In this document: piece by piece, positions 18,540-27,394 of the stretch | Layout: the number at the start of each line of letters is the position of its first letter | Position numbering within the stretch: position 1 is the first letter of the stretch | Origin: Berkiella sp963803015 | GTDB lineage: Bacteria; Pseudomonadota; Gammaproteobacteria; Berkiellales; Berkiellaceae | Length of the DNA stretch: 64,000 bases | Assembly: GCA_963803015.1 (NCBI GenBank) | Contig: CAWDKV010000003.1 | Coordinates: forward strand, 992,001-1,056,000 | Reading direction: 5' to 3' | The notes under the pieces: model-generated | What the model was told of the DNA's origin: nothing | The model's input: the letters and a program-made list of their open reading frames with translations, nothing else | The model's database searches: none | Translations under genes and position numbers: made by a program

Positions 18540-19559
18540 TTATGGCACTTTTGCTGGCAAGTTTTGTTTCGTTTTTTGAGCGTTAAGAGTATCTTGTGGA
18601 GATATCACTTGTAATTGTCCATTAAGGTATTGTCTTAATTTGTTCGTTAGCGCAGGGTTGATACTTGTTAAGAGATTGTTTTTTAATAAGAGCGCTCCTA
18701 ATTTAGGTAATTGGGTAACCACTGTAGGCACTTCTGAAAAATAATTGTTTTCAAGAGATAATACCGAAAGATTTTTAAGTACACTAAGTTCTTCTGGCAA
18801 AGCTGTAAGCATATTTCCTCTTAAATGCAACTCTGTAAGTTTAGACCATAGAGACTCGAATATTGGGATTTTCTTTTTTAATACTGAATCGGGAAAGCGA
18901 GTGAGAAAACAATTTGAACAGTCTAAGATAGTGGGGTGAACAGTAGTGAGCTGTCCGTACATTGCTTGTAAAGGTGCAGCAATAACTTCGCTAATTTTAT
19001 ATAGAAGAATAGCAGCATTAAGTTTATTTAATATTTGTTCTCGCCTATGAAATAAAAGTGGAGAATCAGATAATGTTTTTAAACGTTTAAAGTATTTTTT
19101 AATGCGGGGGTTTTTAAATTGAGCAGGGCCCACTGCAAGTTGGGTTAATTGGAAAATGCCAGCTTCATGCTCAAGAAGATAATTTATCTCAGCTTGTTGT
19201 TCTTTGATATAGGCGCTCTTAGGATTGAATTTGTTTTGAAGAAAAGTATTTGTCGCGCGGTAAAGATGTCTATTCACTAAACGAGTTTGAGGTAAAAAAG
19301 TTTTCCCAGGAGCCGTATAGTTAAAAATAATATCTAAAGCATCTTGTGGTAAAGGTGTAAAAAAGGTTGGTTGTGTCGGGGGCTCTAGAGCCGCATTGTT
19401 TGCGCCGAAAAGCCCCCCTATTCCTTTGCTGATGGTGCTAACAACAGCTTTGAATTTTCCAGGCTTTTCATGATTTTCTGTACCTTTTATCACAAAGACC
19501 TCTAACATTTCGGTTACATTTGAATTGTCAAGTTTAATAGAAATGAGTTGCTTACTCAA
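18540..19559 (-). CDS. F-box-like, leucine-rich repeat protein, paralogue of the 3674-4816 gene
   Basis: A protein of 339 residues in the same layout as the gene at 3674-4816. There is an F-box-like segment near residues 67-115 (PLPQDALDIIFNYTA, then TRLVNRHLYRAT), a helical middle, the hallmark CSNCFLTRFP near 215-224 (compare CSHCNITRFP), a W-x-x-L-x-x-L stretch, and three to four 23-residue LRRs (LTELHLRGNMLTALPEEL and following). The longest frame begins at a TTG without a clear ribosome site; an ATG at 19508 (residue 18) is an alternative start. A role in recruiting a host SCF ubiquitin ligase is inferred from the domain layout only. The gene sits directly upstream of a decayed locus on the other strand. 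Confidence 0.72.
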   Translation of the reverse strand: MSKQLISIKLDNSNVTEMLEVFVIKGTENHEKPGKFKAVVSTISKGIGGLFGANNAALEPPTQPTFFTPLPQDALDIIFNYTAPGKTFLPQTRLVNRHLYRATNTFLQNKFNPKSAYIKEQQAEINYLLEHEAGIFQLTQLAVGPAQFKNPRIKKYFKRLKTLSDSPLLFHRREQILNKLNAAILLYKISEVIAAPLQAMYGQLTTVHPTILDCSNCFLTRFPDSVLKKKIPIFESLWSKLTELHLRGNMLTALPEELSVLKNLSVLSLENNYFSEVPTVVTQLPKLGALLLKNNLLTSINPALTNKLRQYLNGQLQVISPQDTLNAQKTKQNLPAKVP

Positions 19560-19586
19560 ATATTAAAAGATAATCGGTAATTATAA

Positions 19587-19763
19587 GAGGATTTTTGCCA
19601 TCAAGGCATTTATTTTGTACACACATGGATTAAAATAGGCTTTCTAGAGGCACTTCTTAAAGCAAATAATAGAGTAAGTGGTCTTGCTTGTGATGTAGCT
19701 GCGGATAAAAAATCATGGCAAGATTTTGAAGATTTTTTGATCCACATTAAAGTAAAAGAGTAA
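19587..19763 (+). pseudogene. 3' fragment of an unidentified gene
   Basis: A frame of 58 sense codons opens after a stop at 19584 and ends with TAA at 19761-19763, with no ATG, GTG or TTG near its beginning. The peptide has protein-like composition (WIKIGFLEALLKANNRVSG, then DKKSWQDFEDFL). Its stop lies 5 bp before the ATG of the metallo-beta-lactamase-fold gene, as in an operon. It is most simply the tail of a truncated gene, perhaps a regulator; I cannot name the family. The F-box/LRR gene next to it may have displaced the rest. Confidence 0.4.
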
Positions 19764-19768
19764 TCTTG

Positions 19769-20733
19769 ATGGTAAATCCCAGTGATCATTTTGATGGAAA
19801 GCGTTTTCACAATCCTAATCCAAAAAAAGTAGACAAAAGAGGCCTTTGGGAGGTCTTAAAGTGGAAATTATGGGAGCGAGCCAAACCTTGGCCAAAAGCC
19901 GTTGAAAATACGCACACACCTCAGCTGGGATTCAATATAAACGAAAAACAGGCCTACATTACTTTTATTAATCATTTAACAGAGCTTATTCAGATAAAAG
20001 CGCTTAACCTCTTAACAGATCCTGTTTTTTCTAAAAGAACAAGCCCGTTTACCTGGCTTGGTCCAAAAAGAATTAGACCCCCCGGAATGCCTTTGATTGA
20101 CCTCCCTAAAATCGATATCGTCCTGATTAGTCATAACCATTATGATCATATGGATTTGGCCTCTCTTCAGAAAATAATGACGAAAGATGATCCCCTCTTT
20201 ATTGTTCCCTTAAATAATGCCGCGTTGTTACAAAACGCGGGTATTAAAAAATAGTAGAGCTAGATTGGTGGCAAAAATATGAGATTAATCCGCAGCAAAA
20301 TATTACACTGGTCCCAGCACAACATTGGTCAAGCAGAGGATTATTTGATAAAAATCGCGCACTTTGGGGAGGTTATGTCATCACTTCAAATGAACTTAAA
20401 ATATTTTTTGCTGGTGATACCGGTTACCATTCGCATTTTCAAGCAATTAAAAAACATTTTGAAGATATAGATATTGCTTTATTGCCTATTATTTCTTATG
20501 CGCCACGTTGGTTTATGAAAGTACATCATATGAATCCTGAAGAAGCGGTAAAAGCACATTTAGATTTAACTGCCCATTTAAGTATTGCGATGGGGCAAGG
20601 GACTTTTCAGCTTGCCGATGAAGGCTTTTTGGAGCCAATTCATGATTTAAAGATCGCTTTAGAAAAATATCACTTAACGGAGGATGTTTTTTTAATACCT
20701 TGTAATGGGCAAACACTTTATTATCAGCAGTAA
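19769..20733 (+). pseudogene. MBL-fold metallo-hydrolase (RomA/NAPE-PLD-like), single frameshift
   Basis: The two frames together encode one family member of about 320 residues. The first frame (19769-20254) carries LLTDPVFSKRTSPF and the metal-binding SHNHYDHMD. It runs into TAG at 20252 directly after an A6 run (20246-20251). Adding one A would give GIKKIVELDWW and continue in the second frame with GDTGYHSHF and the late histidine region HMNPEEAVKAH, ending at 20733. All metal ligands are therefore present once the frame is joined. The homologues hydrolyse phosphoester or amide bonds in lipids or small molecules; the substrate is unknown. The break may be a true mutation, a homopolymer sequencing error, or transcriptional slippage on the A-run. 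Confidence 0.8.
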
Positions 20734-21005
20734 AGGGAACATGCTGTGAGATATTCTATTACGCGTAAATACAACTTCCCTAGCAGAGGAAGTATATTTT
20801 AGGCAGATGCTCCAGTTAAAATAAGAATTCTATTTAAAAAGAGACACTTTCCAAGTAAATAATGAGCCCTAAAGATCAAGTGATAAATTGCAAAAACGTT
20901 AAAAGAATTTGAGTGTGCAGGGCTAGCGGTGGTTAAAACAGGGGATTCAACTTTTGATGAAGGTAAAGTTATCTTTAATCAATGCATTAGTTGAATGGAA
21001 AATGT

Positions 21006-22730
21006 TTAGCTAACTCTGGGTTTTGTTGTCACTCCTGTAGAAGGGGCACTATCATTAGCAGCATTATTTTTTCTGCTATATTGCGTCAATACAGGTTTAG
21101 GTTTAAGCGAGAGATTGGCGACGATCTCTAATTCTAACTCTAACTCAAACTGGAGTGGTTCTGAACCTTCATAAGATTCGTCATCTAAAAGATGAGAAGA
21201 ATTACCTAAGGAAGAATCTGAATCGTGCTCTGCTAGTCCCTCGGCTTCTGGAGCAGATGAGGGGGGATGAGGTAAATCAGAGACGACACTTAGCACTTCC
21301 CCTTCAGTGAAGGTTGTTGAAGGTTTTTCGATAAAGTATCGACGAAGTTCTTCAAGCCTAGCTTTATAAGGGTTTTCTCCTTTTTCTTGTAGTGCAAGAT
21401 CACAGATCATAATTAAATAATGAACAAGATCAGGTCTGTCATCTGGATTTTTGAAAGACTCATCAGAGACAATGTCTAAGTGAACTAAAATTTTGCTTAA
21501 AGAATAAACTGCGCTCTTAATAGTATAATTTTTGGTTTCAGACGTCATGAACGTAGAATCTTGATCAAAAGATTTTTGAAAAACCACATGGGGTGTATTA
21601 TTTTTCCTTAGTATTTTGAAATTATTTGCACTGTAAATTCGGGCGTTATGATTAGAATTTTGCCAAGCATCATAAAATGATTTACACATGTACAGAGCAA
21701 TTAAGTTAATTTCATGCGCATCAAATAAGAATTTAATTAAATTATTTTCAATCAGCAATTCTAAAGAAATGCCCTTTTCTAGTTCTTCTGCAAAACAATC
21801 TGCAAGAATATCTTCCGTTTGCGCTATAGCATGACGATATGGCGCAAGCACTTGGGCAGTATTTTTGTTTATTTTCTGCCAAATTTTAAAAAGCATTTGC
21901 TGAAGTGTGACTCTCTCTTCTGGGACGGTGGCGTGTAACCATTTAGCCCATTCCTTTCTTCCAAGAAGAATGAATAAGGAGCCTAGCGCATATAAATCAG
22001 AATGGTAGGAGTAAAGGCCATGGTTTACTATTTCGGGGGCGGCAAAGCCAAGGGTGCCGCGACTCTTTCTGAGTTTTTTAACTTTTTCGCTGCCTTTGAG
22101 CAGAAGCGAGAATCCGTGATCGACAAAAGTCACCGTAATATCATTTTGCAGACAAATGAGTACATTTTGGGAATTAATATCTCCATGGATCGTTTTTTTT
22201 TCTTGGTAATCATGCAACGCTAAACAACATTTCAAAGCAATAATATCTTTTTGTATTTCAGATAATGCAGGTCTTTTTTTTGTACTAGTCTCCAATACTA
22301 ATTGGTGAAGGGTTCGTCCGGGTGCTAAAGGAATAAATTGGAAACCTTTATGGTGAAAAGGTATTGTCTTTTTTTCAATTGTAACTTTTTTAGCATGTTT
22401 TTTGCTGCGTATCGTGTTACCTAATAAAAGATTAAGATGGCGTAAAACCTCTAGGGAGTGATCATCTTCTAAAATATAATCTGCGTTGAATGTTCTACAA
22501 GCAACCTCTTTGCCAGCTTCGTTTTGTGCCGTTAAGACGAGGCTAAACGTGCCTGTCCCAAGTATATGGGCGTCTCTATCTCTTTTTCGCGGTAAGGCGA
22601 AAATGCCGCCTTGAACGGTTTTGAGGAAAGAATAAAGTGAAGTGGTTGGATTAGGAATAAACTTTTTAGCCTTGGGATTTTTTTCAAAATACTCTTTAGC
22701 CATCGACCAATGATTGGGTTCAATTAACAT
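21006..22730 (-). CDS. Serine/threonine protein kinase-like protein (candidate effector)
   Basis: A protein of 574 residues. The kinase-like domain spans about 55-330: glycine loop GTGTFSLV at 58-65, catalytic loop IHGDINSQNV with D184 and N189, DHG in place of DFG at 204-206, APE at 231-233 and SDLYALG with D245. The usual VAIK lysine is replaced by arginine (VACR, R79), so activity is uncertain unless another lysine substitutes, as in WNK kinases. The C-terminal part has a helical region and an acidic, Ser/Glu-rich segment (about 490-545). No membrane helix is seen, so it is unlike PknB-type receptors and closer in layout to Legionella LegK-type effectors (inference). It stands alone, upstream of tRNA-Val on the same strand. 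Confidence 0.8.
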   Translation of the reverse strand: MLIEPNHWSMAKEYFEKNPKAKKFIPNPTTSLYSFLKTVQGGIFALPRKRDRDAHILGTGTFSLVLTAQNEAGKEVACRTFNADYILEDDHSLEVLRHLNLLLGNTIRSKKHAKKVTIEKKTIPFHHKGFQFIPLAPGRTLHQLVLETSTKKRPALSEIQKDIIALKCCLALHDYQEKKTIHGDINSQNVLICLQNDITVTFVDHGFSLLLKGSEKVKKLRKSRGTLGFAAPEIVNHGLYSYHSDLYALGSLFILLGRKEWAKWLHATVPEERVTLQQMLFKIWQKINKNTAQVLAPYRHAIAQTEDILADCFAEELEKGISLELLIENNLIKFLFDAHEINLIALYMCKSFYDAWQNSNHNARIYSANNFKILRKNNTPHVVFQKSFDQDSTFMTSETKNYTIKSAVYSLSKILVHLDIVSDESFKNPDDRPDLVHYLIMICDLALQEKGENPYKARLEELRRYFIEKPSTTFTEGEVLSVVSDLPHPPSSAPEAEGLAEHDSDSSLGNSSHLLDDESYEGSEPLQFELELELEIVANLSLKPKPVLTQYSRKNNAANDSAPSTGVTTKPRVS

Positions 22731-22919
22731 CTTTTTGTACCTAAATCAGAATAATCGCGTTGCTAGCAATCCGTTGTGGCAGATTTAATTTTAAATCTAT
22801 TTGCGAAGGGGGTTTAAATATAAAAAACTATTGTAATCAAAAGCTTATCTTTATACAAGTCCTAAAAGAGACTTCCTTGTAGCCATTTAAAGTTTGATTC
22901 GGGGTGGATTGTAATCATT

Positions 22920-22994
22920 TGGTGGGTAATGGTGGTATCGAACCACCGACCTCTGCCGTGTGAAGGCAGCGCTCTACCCCTGAGCTAATCACCC
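22920..22994 (-). tRNA. tRNA-Val (CAC)
   Basis: A 75-nt cloverleaf with the 3' CCA encoded. The acceptor GGGTGAT pairs with ATTACCC (one G-T pair), the D arm is AGCTCAGGGGTAGAGC, the anticodon stem is CTGCC/GGCAG around loop TTCACAC (anticodon CAC, reading GUG), and the T arm is GGTGGTTCGATACCACC. Confidence 0.93.
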
Positions 22995-23074
22995 TACTTG
23001 ATTTGCGATTCTACCATAGACAGCATTTTGTAATCACTAGTAAAATGGCTTCTTTTTAAGAAATATGTAAAAAC

Positions 23075-24469
23075 ATGATTATTACACGATTTGCTCCCAG
23101 CCCCACGGGAGATCTCCATATAGGTAGTGCTAGAACAGCCCTTTATTGTTGGCTATGGGCTAAAAATCAGCGTGGGAAGTTTATATTACGCATTGAAGAT
23201 ACAGATAGAGAGCGTTCGACCGAAGAAGCCGTACAAGTAATTTTAGACGGCTTGAAGTGGTTAGGATTGAATTGGGATGAGGGGCCTATTTATCAGACCC
23301 ATCGTTTTGATCGTTACCGCGAAGTCAGTAATCAACTTCTTGAAAGTGGACATGCTTATAAGTGTTATTGCTCGAAAGAGCGTTTAGACGCCTTGCGAGA
23401 ACAACAAATCGCCGCCAAGTTAAAAACGCGCTATGACGGTTATTGCCGAAATAGAACGCCAGATAACCCTGATGCACCGCATGTGATTCGATTTAAAACC
23501 GCACAAACTGGCTCGGTTAAATTTCATGATATGGTGAAAGGTGATATAGAAATTCAAAATAGTGAATTGGATGATTTAATCCTAGTGCGCACCGATGGGA
23601 CACCCACTTATAATTTCACCGTAGTGGTAGATGATTGGGATATGGGTATTACCCATGTGCTAAGAGGGGATGATCATATCAATAATACCCCGCGTCAAAT
23701 TCATATTTTGCACGCTCTGGGGGCAAAACTACCCGAATATGGCCATATGCCGATGCTATTGGCGCCAGACGGCAAAAAACTCTCAAAGCGCACCGGTGCA
23801 GCGAGCGTTTTGCAGTTTGAAAAAGAAGGTATTTTGCCGCAAGCACTCATTAACTACATTGTACGCTTAGGATGGTCACGGGGAGATCAAGAAATTTTTT
23901 CTCTTGAGGAAATGATTGCGCATTTTGATGTGCATGCGATTAACTCTTCACCCGCAGCGATGAATCCAGAAAAATTGTTATGGCTCAATCAACATTATTT
24001 GAAGACGATGCCGGAGAAAGAAGTTGCGGCGCAATTACTGCCTTTTTTACAGCAATTAGATATTAATGTGGAGAAAGGGCCAGATTTAGCAGCGGTTGTT
24101 GTGGCACTGCGCGAGCGCAGCAAAACGTTGGTAGAGATGGCAGAAAAGAGCCGATTTTTCTACATCGAGAGCGTGGAAATAGATCCAAGCCTAGCAGAAA
24201 AACACTTAACGCCAAATGATATTCATGTGCTACAAGCCTTAGTGGTGTGTTTAAATGCGCTGGCTGTTTGGACAAAAGAGAGTATCCATGAAGCGATGAC
24301 TTTATTGGTGGAAAAGCTTGGCATCAAGTTTGGTTTAATCGCTCAGCCGGTGCGCGTTGCTATCACCGGAACAACGGTTTCTCCGCCTATTGACATCACT
24401 TTAGAATTGTTAGGTAAGGAACAAACTATTAAGCGTCTAGAGCATGTTATTTTTAAAATTTCTCCTTAA
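23075..24469 (+). CDS. gltX: Glutamyl-tRNA synthetase
   Basis: A cytosolic class I synthetase of 464 residues, the normal bacterial GluRS length, charging tRNA-Glu with glutamate. The N-terminus begins with RFAPSPTGDLHIGSART, containing the HIGH-type ATP motif (HIGS). The KMSKS-type loop is KKLSKRTGA near residues 237-245. An anticodon-binding helical domain with conserved NPEKLLWLNQHYL fills the C-terminal part. It is followed directly by a promoter and the tRNA-Ala and tRNA-Glu genes, so the enzyme lies next to its own substrate tRNA. The only alternative is the close paralogue that charges tRNA-Gln as well (non-discriminating GluRS), which cannot be excluded by eye. Confidence 0.96.
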   Translation: MIITRFAPSPTGDLHIGSARTALYCWLWAKNQRGKFILRIEDTDRERSTEEAVQVILDGLKWLGLNWDEGPIYQTHRFDRYREVSNQLLESGHAYKCYCSKERLDALREQQIAAKLKTRYDGYCRNRTPDNPDAPHVIRFKTAQTGSVKFHDMVKGDIEIQNSELDDLILVRTDGTPTYNFTVVVDDWDMGITHVLRGDDHINNTPRQIHILHALGAKLPEYGHMPMLLAPDGKKLSKRTGAASVLQFEKEGILPQALINYIVRLGWSRGDQEIFSLEEMIAHFDVHAINSSPAAMNPEKLLWLNQHYLKTMPEKEVAAQLLPFLQQLDINVEKGPDLAAVVVALRERSKTLVEMAEKSRFFYIESVEIDPSLAEKHLTPNDIHVLQALVVCLNALAVWTKESIHEAMTLLVEKLGIKFGLIAQPVRVAITGTTVSPPIDITLELLGKEQTIKRLEHVIFKISP

Positions 24470-24477
24470 AAAAGGTA

Positions 24478-24506
24478 TTGACAGCCCTGGGGATGGTACG
24501 TAGAAT
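24478..24506 (+). promoter_or_regulatory. Sigma-70 promoter for the tRNA-Ala/tRNA-Glu unit
   Basis: A perfect -35 TTGACA at 24478-24483, a 17-bp spacer and -10 TAGAAT at 24501-24506 lie 16 bp before tRNA-Ala. A TCTCGCC discriminator follows, as expected for a stringently controlled stable-RNA promoter. Confidence 0.85.
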
Positions 24507-24522
24507 TCTCGCCTCATACTCC

Positions 24523-24598
<76 letters not shown>

Positions 24599-24631
24599 AG
24601 TAATGAGTTTTATCTTCGGTTTTTCTACTAG

Positions 24632-24707
24632 GTCCCCATCGTCTAGAGGCCTAGGACACTGCCCTTTCACGGCGGTAACAGGGGTTCGAATCCCCTTGGG
24701 GACGCCA
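24632..24707 (+). tRNA. tRNA-Glu (TTC)
   Basis: A 76-nt cloverleaf with encoded CCA. Acceptor GTCCCCA pairs with TGGGGAC, the anticodon loop CTTTCAC sits on stem CTGCC/GGCGG, and the T arm is AGGGGTTCGAATCCCCT. A T7 run follows directly and may serve in termination. It lies 33 bp after tRNA-Ala. Confidence 0.96.
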
Positions 24708-24879
24708 TTTTTTTATCTTCAATGATCAAATAGTTGGCATACACAATTTGATTATTATGGAGTACGTCTCTTTTCCTCAATTCAAATAATCATTTTGGCA
24801 CTGTTGATATTGGCACGATATTCAATATAATTAACTTCATCGTATCTATTCGAAGCCTTCGGACTTAATGGGAGTCGCA

Positions 24880-25368
24880 ATGAAAAAGGAAACAGTGATT
24901 AAACCTGAAATCAAATTGATCGGTTTATCTGTTGTGACAAATAATGCCAATGAACAAAACCCACAAACTGCTAAGATAGGTTCCTTAGTCAATGACTACT
25001 TTGAGCTTGCTGCAGCAACAAAAATAGCTAATAGAAAGCATCCGGGCATTACCTATTCAGTCTATACGCAATATCAAAGCGATGAGCATGGGGATTATAC
25101 GTATTTAATAGGGGAGGAAGTGTCATCCTTTGCTGATATGCCCGCTGAATTTCAAGCGATTACTGTCCCTTCAAGCCAGTATCAACGATTTACTACTCAC
25201 CCTGGAAAAATGCCTTCAGTGGTGATTGAAGCTTGGCAGGCAATTTGGACCATGTCAGCAAAAGAGCTAGGAGGCAATAGGCGCTACCTTGCTGATTTTG
25301 AAGTCTATGATCAAAGAGCGAGCGACCCTTCAAATGCTGTGGTAGATATTTACTTAGGTGTGGAATAG
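24880..25368 (+). CDS. GyrI-like / AraC effector-binding domain protein
   Basis: A single-domain protein of 162 residues resembling stand-alone effector-binding domains of the GyrI/Rob type (SOUL-like two-fold fold). Typical features are the N-terminal strand IKLIGLSVVTNN, a central TYLIGEEV strand and the C-terminal DFEVYDQR plus DIYLGVE strand. Members bind small hydrophobic or cationic molecules, and some inhibit gyrase; the ligand here is unknown. An in-frame ATG at 24868 exists, but a GGGAG site lies 6 nt before the ATG at 24880, so I chose the latter. It is convergent with rhlE. Confidence 0.8.
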   Translation: MKKETVIKPEIKLIGLSVVTNNANEQNPQTAKIGSLVNDYFELAAATKIANRKHPGITYSVYTQYQSDEHGDYTYLIGEEVSSFADMPAEFQAITVPSSQYQRFTTHPGKMPSVVIEAWQAIWTMSAKELGGNRRYLADFEVYDQRASDPSNAVVDIYLGVE

Positions 25369-25377
25369 CGCGTTTTA

Positions 25378-25400
25378 CCCTCTCTCTAGCTGAGAGAGGG
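25378..25400. terminator. Palindrome between convergent genes, possible bidirectional terminator
   Basis: A perfect 9-bp stem CCCTCTCTC / GAGAGAGGG with a 5-nt loop sits between the GyrI-like gene and rhlE, 10 bp after the former's stop. No T-tract follows on either strand, so termination efficiency is doubtful. Confidence 0.5.
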
Positions 25401-25426
25401 GAGCGACAATTTATCTGGAAAGGGTA

Positions 25427-26701
25427 TTATCTTCTATCTTCTCTACGGTCTTCTCTTCTACGGTGGCGATGCTCAGGATTTTTGCTGAACGTGCGCGGCG
25501 TTTTAGGTTTATGAGGACGGTGCTGCGTTGTTTTAGCTGATTGTGCAGGTTTAGACATAGGCAGCGCATGGCTAGGTTCGAAGTCTTCAATTTCTTCACG
25601 TACCAGTTTGAATTTAATCACACGTTCGATATCTTGCAGCTGTTTAATTTCATCGGCGCTTACGAGAGAAATCGCTTGACCAGTGGCTCCTGCGCGTCCG
25701 GTGCGTCCAATACGGTGAACATAATCTTCAGGCACATTAGGTAAATCAAAGTTAACCACTTGTGGTAATTGATCGATGTCGATACCACGTGCGGCAATAT
25801 CTGTTGCCACCAGAATGTGAACTTTGCCTTGTTTAAAGGCTTCCAAAGCTTTCGTTCGTTGAGATTGGCTTTTGTTACCATGGATAGCAACAGCATTAAT
25901 ATTATCTTTGCTTAGGCGTTTTACTAAGTTGTTGGCGCCATGTTTAGTACGTGTAAAAACGAGCGCTTGAAACCAACTCTCGGTGCGGATGAGATGACTC
26001 AATAAATCTGCTTTACGGCTTTTATCAACAGGATAGATTTTTTGTTTAACTGCATTGGGCGTGCTATTTTTTGGCGTCACGCTAATTTCAACTGGATTGG
26101 TTAATAATCCTTTTGCGAGCTGTTGAATTTCGCTGGAAAATGTTGCAGAAAATAATAAATTCTGACGTTTTTTGGGCAAGAGAGACAAGATTCTTTTAAT
26201 GTCATTGATAAAGCCCATATCTAACATGCGATCAGCTTCGTCTAATACGAGCACTTCAATATCGTTAAATCGGATGGCATTTTGTTGGTACAAATCAAGC
26301 AGACGTCCCGGTGTGGCGACTAAAATTTCTACACCGGCTCGTAGTTTCATCATTTGGGGGTTAATTTTGACGCCACCAAAGACAACCGCTGAGCGCAGAC
26401 GCAGGTATTTTCCGTAATTGACAATGCTCTCATGGACTTGTGCCGCAAGTTCCCGTGTTGGGGTTAAAATTAGTGCAAGTGCGCGATTACTGTTAGCGCG
26501 GGGCAAATCGTGCAATCTGTGTAAAATAGGTAAAGTAAAACCAGCTGTTTTGCCTGTCCCGGTTTGAGCGGAGGCCATAATATCCGCGCCACGCAAGATA
26601 GCCGGAATAGTTTCTTTCTGAATGGGGGAGGGGCTGGAGTAACCTTTGTCGCGGACGGCGTTGAGAAGAGGTACTGACAAGCCTAACGATTCAAATGACA
26701 T
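25427..26701 (-). CDS. rhlE: DEAD-box ATP-dependent RNA helicase RhlE
   Basis: A cytosolic RNA helicase of 424 residues with the full set of DEAD-box motifs. The Q motif region is GYSSPSPIQKETIPAIL near 19-35, Walker A is AQTGTGKT, followed by PTRELA, DEAD in VLDEADRMLDMGF, SAT in FSATFSSE, and the C-terminal lobe motifs HGNKSQSQR, TDIAARGIDI and HRIGRTGRAG. A basic tail of Arg, His and Asp (RRREDRREDRR at the very end) follows from about residue 385, typical of RhlE-type proteins that remodel rRNA or RNA-degradosome substrates. The short N-terminus (MSFESLGLS) fits RhlE better than SrmB or DeaD. It reads toward the GyrI-like gene and is divergent from the VOC gene. Confidence 0.9.
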   Translation of the reverse strand: MSFESLGLSVPLLNAVRDKGYSSPSPIQKETIPAILRGADIMASAQTGTGKTAGFTLPILHRLHDLPRANSNRALALILTPTRELAAQVHESIVNYGKYLRLRSAVVFGGVKINPQMMKLRAGVEILVATPGRLLDLYQQNAIRFNDIEVLVLDEADRMLDMGFINDIKRILSLLPKKRQNLLFSATFSSEIQQLAKGLLTNPVEISVTPKNSTPNAVKQKIYPVDKSRKADLLSHLIRTESWFQALVFTRTKHGANNLVKRLSKDNINAVAIHGNKSQSQRTKALEAFKQGKVHILVATDIAARGIDIDQLPQVVNFDLPNVPEDYVHRIGRTGRAGATGQAISLVSADEIKQLQDIERVIKFKLVREEIEDFEPSHALPMSKPAQSAKTTQHRPHKPKTPRTFSKNPEHRHRRREDRREDRR

Positions 26702-26831
26702 TCTTTTTTAGTATCCTAGTTGAAAAACTGAGTATACCATACTTTTGTTCAGTGATAACATCAGCCCGCTATATTCTGATGCCATTCATCGGAGTTAGCT
26801 AATGGATTAAGAGAGTGAATTAGAGGAAAAT

Positions 26832-27263
26832 ATGATGAAACTGAACTACAAACCTGCCGGACTCCCCACACTTTTTCCTTATCTAACAGTTAAAAATGCT
26901 GAAAAATCTATCAAGTTTTATCAAGAGGCTTTTCAATTTACCCTAAGAGATGCACCGGAAAAAGAGGGTAAAATTGTTCATGCAGAATTAACCTTTGAAG
27001 ACACCATCATTATGCTTGCGCCAGAAAATGCATGGGGATCGGTTAAAAAAGCGCCTATCTCAACAGGGGTTGCTTCTTCTTTGTCTATATATGTTTATGT
27101 GCCAGATGTAGATGCTTATTTTAAGCATGCTGTACAAAATAAAGCAGAAGTGATCTCTGAGCCAGAAGATACCTTTTGGGGTGATAGATTTTGCCAATTG
27201 CGCGATGTTGATGGATATGAATGGTCGTTTGCTACTCACATTGGTGAGAGCAACAAGAGCTAA
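26832..27263 (+). CDS. VOC superfamily protein (PhnB/glyoxalase-like)
   Basis: A protein of 143 residues with the two beta-alpha-beta-beta-beta modules of the vicinal oxygen chelate fold. Visible pieces are FPYLTVKNAEKSIKFYQEAF at the start, VHAELTFEDTIIML, then YVYVPDVDAYFKHAV and the closing FWGDRFCQLRDVDGYEW. The last motif is characteristic of PhnB-like proteins, which are often resistance or metal-dependent enzymes of unknown substrate. GAGG lies 8 nt upstream of the first ATG; the second ATG at 26835 is equally possible. It appears to be a single-gene unit. Confidence 0.82.
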   Translation: MMKLNYKPAGLPTLFPYLTVKNAEKSIKFYQEAFQFTLRDAPEKEGKIVHAELTFEDTIIMLAPENAWGSVKKAPISTGVASSLSIYVYVPDVDAYFKHAVQNKAEVISEPEDTFWGDRFCQLRDVDGYEWSFATHIGESNKS

Positions 27264-27394
27264 GAGCCTCCTACTTTGTAAGTCTGTCTCGTATTTAGCG
27301 AGGATGGATGGTTACTTTGATTATATACTGAGATCATGGACTTGTTGATTAAAGAGGCAAGCTGCGAAGAAGCGCAGTATTTTTAATAAAGCAC

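Noticed and set aside
20878..20993. Short plus-strand frame ending in DEGKVIFNQCIS
   Set aside because: It opens after a stop without a start codon and is only about 35 codons long; possibly a decayed gene end but too short to call.
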